Source: Rhodocollybia butyracea (Eukaryota > Basidiomycota > Agaricomycetes > Agaricales > Omphalotaceae). From it: 64,000 nucleotides of DNA. Location: the NCBI GenBank assembly GCA_015501585.1, contig JADNRY010000056.1:186001-250000 (forward strand), given 5' to 3'. The notes beneath the pieces were generated by a model. That model searched no databases, was not told the origin of the DNA, and worked only from the letters and a program-made list of their open reading frames with translations. A program made the position numbers and the translations under genes. Shown piece after piece: positions 59,101-64,000 of the stretch. Positions within the stretch are counted from its first letter, which is position 1. Every line of letters starts with the position of its first letter.

Positions 59101-60317
59101 ATGATTACTATCGGGTAGGCCGCCTTCTGTCATATCACACTCTTCTAACGGTCTTCCAGATATGTCGCCCTTTTGGCTGCTGCCTCTATCACTAGGAGTC
59201 CCTTAGTTCAAGCCGCAACCACAGTCATCCCGTCAAACTCCTTATCCTCATACACCACTTTGGAGCAGTTCTGGGCGTATCTCTATCCTTGGGGCTCTGA
59301 CCACAATGGGAGTGAGTGTTCGAGTCGTGTTCGAGTCGATTCTTCCTGGTACGCTGTATCAATGGATTATACACAGGCGCCCGAATGGTTGGAAACTCAA
59401 GCTATCACGAGAATATTGCAATCGCATCTTCCACCCTCTCGTTAATTGCTACACCTACATCTGGAGCCGTTCCTCCTACGAGTACAGCAAACCCGAATCC
59501 CGCCATTCACTATGCAAGGTGAGAATTAAATCTACTCGATACTCATCTTCGGCCTGTTATAATTAACGTTCAATAGTGGAACCATTCATGCCCTGGAACA
59601 AATAACCGTCACTAGCGAGAACTCGTACACTATTTCAGGAGATTTTAGTGCCCCCACAACATTTGGTAAGTTCCACCGATACCCTTTCGAGTGACGCTAA
59701 GAAACCAAAAAAAAATGTCCAGGACTTGGCCTGCATTTGGTAAGCCAATTCCCGCTGTCTAATTCACTGCGTTGACGTTTTTCGATAGGCTTACGGTACA
59801 CAAATTATTGACCCATTCTGATCTTCGTCGCTTATATGCATCTTAGGCAGTAGTAGGATGGCCTCCAGAAGCCGATCTCGGGGAATGGAAAGGAACCACC
59901 AATACTTGGTTCAACACTTTCAACACTTCCACAGTGGTGGTCTCTGACCTTGTCCCTTGGCCCTCGGACCTGTCCTTCCACACCCTGATGGCAGTTCTTA
60001 CTGCCGAGTCAAACAACAAAGACGTACGCATTGATTTTTACATGGACGGCGAGTTGAAAACCACGCAATTTGGTTCTGGGTTCGTCGGTGCTGCGCTCTG
60101 GCTGTAAGTCGCGCCTCTTTTTTCGTCGTAAAAGCTATACTTACGGATTCATTATCATAGGATCATTGACCTTCAGGTCTGTTTCTTGCCGTGACCCCCC
60201 AATCTTGTAATTGCTGACTTATCCGTACAGATGGAAGGCAGCTCCGGGAGTCCAGGACCTACGGGAACGACTACTTATAAGATTCGCAACGTTGAAGTTA
60301 CAAGGTCTGGAGATTAA
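59101..60317 (+). CDS. Secreted GH16-like concanavalin-fold protein
   Basis: A signal peptide spans the first intron (MITIG / YVALLAAASI..VQA). The mature part has SGTIHALEQITVTSENSYTISGDF, then VVGWPPEADLGEWKG with the ExDxxE arrangement (E-A-D-L-G-E) typical of GH16 catalytic centres. NTWFNTFNTSTVVVSD, FHTLMAVLTAE, VRIDFYMDGEL and LQMEGSSGSPGPTGTTTYKI follow. This is the jelly-roll fold of secreted beta-glucanases and related lyases. The last-but-one exon, 60161-60176, is 16 nt (IIDLQ). The junctions between 59,660 and 59,860 could not be resolved: the expected FGTWPAFWLTAV-like stretch is scattered over pieces of 7-17 nt and may include a missing base. Fold is likely; the enzymatic reaction is uncertain. 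Confidence 0.65.
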
Positions 60318-60604
60318 TATGCATACATACTGCAGGATGAAGCAATACGTAACGTTTTTCAGAGTTTCCCAGTTGATCAGTAATTTTCGGTCATTTATTG
60401 AGTATGCTACTATTGAGTCTTTTGAGGCGAAATCATAAACTTAAATCGGTTCGGAGATGATAATAGGAGGTAATTCGTGTTTTGTCTGTGTGTTTTGTCT
60501 CGTGTTTTGCATGTTTGCTGTCTGATGGAGCGTACACAGCCACATCATCCAGGTGCCACGTATTTTTATAGCGCTCACCTTTTTCTTTCGACCAAAACAT
60601 CGTT

Positions 60605-61794
60605 ATGACTTCTCGTATTAGTATTGCTCGACCGCAATCCTCCAACTATAATCCAGACCCTCATGGTCTCTCGAATTCACGGTCGTCGACAGGCTACCGC
60701 TCTGCCAATCCTGATGATCCCCTAGAAAAGCTCCGTGCTTTCAGCAAGCAGGTTGAAGACGCCGTCGAGATATACGCACAACCCTTGAGGCCCCATTTGC
60801 CGGCAATTGGTCGCTTTATGATTGTTGTGACGTTTTTGGAAGATGCAGTGAGAATTCTCTCTCAATGGTCCGACCAAATTTGGTATCTTCAGCAGTGCGT
60901 ATATTTTGTATGCAGACACCGCCTTTAGTGCTGATGTTTTCTTGTAAATAGACATAGACATTTTCCTTGGGGACTTTCACATCTCTTTCTCCTCATAAAC
61001 GTCGTTGTGAGTAGACTTTGTTTACGCGCTTTACTCGCACGAAAATCCCTTCATTTGTACTTCAGTCTGTCTTCTAGTTTATACTGAAATCTCGTGGCTC
61101 TAGGTTATGCTCGGTGCTTCTGGTTGTGTGATTCTCAAACGCTACACTGAATATTCAGTGGCGGGATTGCTCGGCGTCGTCGTCATTCAAGGCTTCGGTT
61201 ACGGTCTTATTTTCGATCTTACCTTCTTCCTTCGCAATCTCAGTGTCATCGGTGGTCTGTTTATGGTATTCAGCGATTCTATGATGACGCGCAAAAAGCT
61301 CTTTGCCGGACTACCAACCTTGAGCGAGACCGACCGAAGAAAATAGTTCGTATTGTCAGGATTCTCTTTACCTATAGGTTGCTGATCTATGCTCTAGTTT
61401 CCTTCTCGCTGGTCGTGTTCTCCTGATCTTCCTTTTCTTAGGATTCATCATCCAAGGAACATGGACTATCGCTCGTGTCTTCGTGTCCATTGTTGGTCTC
61501 GCCGCATGTGTTATGGTCGCCGTTGGCTTCAAAGCCAAGTGGTCAGCAGCCTTCTTGGTTTTCGTTCTCAGCATCTTCAACGTCTTTGCCAATAATTGGT
61601 GGTCCGTTCCTTCTGCGCATCCACAGCGTGATTTTTTGAAATATGACTTTTTCCAAACATTATGTGAGTCCATTTCCTCATGAATCCAAATTAGCTTGTT
61701 CACTGGTATTGCAGCCATCGTGGGTGGTTTAATTCTACTTGTCAACATGGGACCCGGAGGCCTCTCGGTAGACGAGAAGAAGAAGAACTACTAG
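60605..61794 (+). CDS. ERV29: SURF4/Erv29-family ER cargo receptor
   Basis: Multi-span membrane protein that packs soluble secretory proteins into COPII vesicles. The N-terminal ~40 residues are cytosolic and Ser/Pro-rich. The family core follows: LRAFSKQVEDAVEIYAQPLR, PAIGRFMIVVTFLEDAVRIL, HFPWGLSHLFLLINVV, GCVILKRYTEYSVAGLLG, VVVIQGFGYGLIFD, FFLRNLSVIGGLFMVFSD, FAGLPTLSE and NNWWSVPSAHPQRDFLKYDFF. It ends VDEKKKNY, giving a C-terminal KKxx-type dilysine signal (KKNY) for COPI retrieval to the ER. Introns after WYLQQ, VV, DRRK and FFQTL have clean GT-AG borders. No lesion seen. Confidence 0.95.
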
Positions 61795-62404
61795 ATGACG
61801 CGCATTTGCTCAAGCCTTTTCAGACTGTTCGTGGAGATGAATCGTCGCGATGGCTGTCATGCTGTTTACAAGAGTTGATTTACGATGAACCTCGCTAATG
61901 GATATTAAGGCTAGAGCAACCATAATTTGTGTTCGCGCTGTGCACCAAAATTTTTATTTCTACTAGCTTTGTATTTCCATGTAGTGTGGGGTGGTCTAAA
62001 TCTATTTATTCCAAAGTCACTAATAGACAACTCTATGGTCACGAATTAGGCTTTAACGAAGAAAGGAACTCGTCTACACTACCCATATACGTTGCCCACT
62101 CGGACCATCTGTGGAACGGGTAAGTACGCGACGAAGCACAGCAGGAGAAGTCTTACCCATCTCCGACAGGAGGAGCTTGCAAGTTACCTACATTTATGCG
62201 TCAGTCAACGAACATGATTTCCAGCGCTTGGCGACTCACTGGAGTGTCCTGAAAACATTCCAGACGCAATACTAGAGCTTGTATTACTATATAAATCGAC
62301 CTCCGGACTGGCATTGTTTTCGAACCAGTTCAAACACATGGTCATTACTCAGAGGTACAGGCAGCCGCCCAAGATCCTCTGTATGAAGGGGCAGTCCAAA
62401 CAAA
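61795..62404. other. Intergenic between convergent genes
   Basis: No gene or repeat recognised; this is the 3' flank of both SURF4 and the regulator on the minus strand. One 64-codon plus-strand frame (61929-62123) is not supported. Confidence 0.4.
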
Positions 62405-64000
62405 CTATTGTAATCGAGGCATAACTTGATCATGGGCCGTTGAACTCATTGGCGGGTCAAGAAACTCAGCTTGAGCTGCAGTCTGTGCAGGAGGGTATGA
62501 GAAGAGGAAGATTGCTGTGGTAACAAGAAAGAAGGTAGTGCACTGTTGCTTTGAGAAGCGGGATAGTGCATCTCTGTACGAACTGGGAACAAAAAACCCA
62601 TTAGATTCGTCAGATTCACTTGCATGCACAGCAGTCGGTGTCATCGTGTGACGATTCTCGCCCTGGTCCTCCCTTTCGCGTTTTTTGGTCCTTGATCCCA
62701 AATTAGAACCAAACTGAACCTCCACTGGCTGAGCAGCTACTATCTCGATCAGAATATCACTGTTGAAGAACGATTAATTGGGAGACATTGTTCGCGTAAA
62801 ATCAAAATCAAAAAGGAACATACCGCATTCTTCCTGCAATCTGATACCTCTTTTCGTATATGCCCAAGATCCTCAGACACCGATACACATCTTCCATCTC
62901 TCTCCTCGGATCCATCACCATCCCAAGGCGCTTTCCCAGCCCACAGGTTCAAAAGAATCATGATCGCAGAGTCGAATATAACCTGGGAAGAGTGACCCAT
63001 GGGGCTTGGATAATTGTGGGCGTCAGAACTAAAGAGGCTAGATGCCGAGGGGGGCAAGGGATTAGAAACGAGATCTTTTCTTCTCGAATGGAGATCCAAG
63101 ACATGTAAAAGCCGAGCGCGCTGCGTTGGCGCATACGGCGAGAGAAGAATATGACATTCCTGAATAACGTCGCGGTCGTTCTGAGGCCTGCTTTGACCCT
63201 GGCTGAATAAAGAGCCTGTGAGGACAAGGTCAGTAAGCAGTTGCGAGAGAAAAACATCTTTCTTTACCTGTGAACGATCATCTGTATAAAGTAGTATGTG
63301 CAGTACAAGGAAGCTGATACTTCAAACAGTAAAGGATCTTCCCTGTTAGGGTCCCATCTTACTTGAAGTCTGTCAATCGGGTTTGAAGGAAAGTGATCTC
63401 TACGTACGACGATCAGGAACATTATCCACCCATTCGTTCAGAGCAGAATCCAACTCTTTAACGACTCTTTCATCCCACGATGCTGAAAGGCTAGCTGAAT
63501 CTCCCACCTCCGGTGGTTTCTTAACGGAATACTAAAAATAACAACTATTGGTCAAAAGACTGACGGAAAGAAAGCAAAACTCACCAGATTTTTTTAGCGC
63601 GAACGAGAGAATATCCAACAGCTTAAGTTCCGCAATCCAAAATCCTACCCACGATGGCCTTCCAGGAGGTTGTTTGAATGCTTGTTCGGGATCAGGATGC
63701 TCCCCAATACTCGTCGTCGCATTCACTAGGCAAGTCGAGATCGTAGCTAAACAATCCGATAAAACAATGTCAGCACGTCGGAGGGGAGGATTCAGAATAC
63801 TCACTCGGCCCGATCTGTAGCCCTCGGCCTTCCCAAAAAAGCACTCGCAAACACGTCAAGGCATAGCAACGACCAAAATGCTCTCTTCCATAGCTCTTTC
63901 TTGACACTGGCTTTGTGCCGAGGAAATGGCGTCGGTGAGCACCAACGACCTGAGCGTGTCGGATGCCGACGGAAATGAGGGGCCAGCATTGGCTTGGTGA
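62405..64000 (-). CDS. Fungal_trans-domain transcription factor, partial (one apparent frameshift)
   Basis: The minus-strand gene continues beyond the right edge, so the Zn2Cys6 cluster is not visible. The fungal_trans region is present: VGAHRRHFLGT, ELWKRAFWSLLCLDVFASAF, LGRPRAT, DEYW, EQAFKQPPGRPSWVGFWIAEL, VVKELDSALNEWVDNVPD, RWDPNREDPLLFEVSASLY and FIQMIVHR. This order is the same as in the regulator at 9.1-12 kb, so they are paralogues. Near the edge the frame breaks at TTT 63912-63914 (plus strand): with four A in the coding strand, HFLGTK joins ASVKKELW. The C-terminus (ending at 62405) is low-complexity and the last exon borders are uncertain. Nuclear regulator; target unknown. Confidence 0.75.

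Overview
The window is nuclear DNA of a filamentous basidiomycete, most likely a mushroom-forming Agaricomycete. The evidence is dense genes split by many 45-65 nt GT-AG introns with ctAAc/ctGAc branch sites, very short exons, and typical agaric families: Zn2Cys6 regulators, MYND proteins, a WOPR regulator, F-box genes and Ser/Gly-rich surface proteins. I reconstructed the gene models by hand from splice sites, frame and protein-family knowledge. In several multi-exon genes the exon lengths sum exactly to a whole number of codons, which is an internal check.

Layout. 0.3-7.3 kb: a TauD/TfdA dioxygenase, a MYND zinc-finger protein, a broken kinase-like gene, about 2.9 kb without a clear gene, and a small acidic protein. 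7.5-12 kb: an Ort1-like mitochondrial carrier (-) divergent from a Zn2Cys6 transcription factor (+). 12-15.2 kb: gene-poor, holding an inverted-repeat pair with telomere-like sequence. 15.2-24 kb: acyl-CoA synthetase, Gfo/Idh/MocA oxidoreductase, MutY DNA glycosylase and a WOPR-domain regulator. 25-35.2 kb: Rmd1/DUF155 protein, exocyst Sec5 and HMG-CoA reductase (-). 35-41 kb: gene-poor, with a decayed F-box gene, a Crinkler/RHS-like remnant and a SnoaL-like protein. 41.3-47.7 kb: ribosomal protein eL42, NatA subunit Naa15 (-) and the Dug3 amidotransferase. 47.7-52 kb: AT-rich, with one GPI-type surface protein. 52-61.8 kb: polyol/alcohol dehydrogenase (-), mitochondrial isoleucyl-tRNA synthetase (-) divergent from dephospho-CoA kinase, a secreted GH16-like protein and the cargo receptor SURF4/Erv29. 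62.4-64 kb: a second Zn2Cys6-type regulator (-), cut by the window edge.

Most genes are unlinked housekeeping functions: membrane traffic (SEC5, ERV29), sterol synthesis (HMGR), CoA and glutathione metabolism (CAB5, DUG3), translation (eL42, mt-IleRS, NatA) and DNA repair (MutY). I see no biosynthetic gene cluster, CRISPR array, rRNA or tRNA. The notable points are gene-structure features: 7-16 nt exons, GC-AG introns and a stop codon in its own 3-nt exon. There are also recurring one-base frameshifts at short homopolymers in otherwise intact genes, which look more like assembly error than gene death. I found no convincing new biological system.
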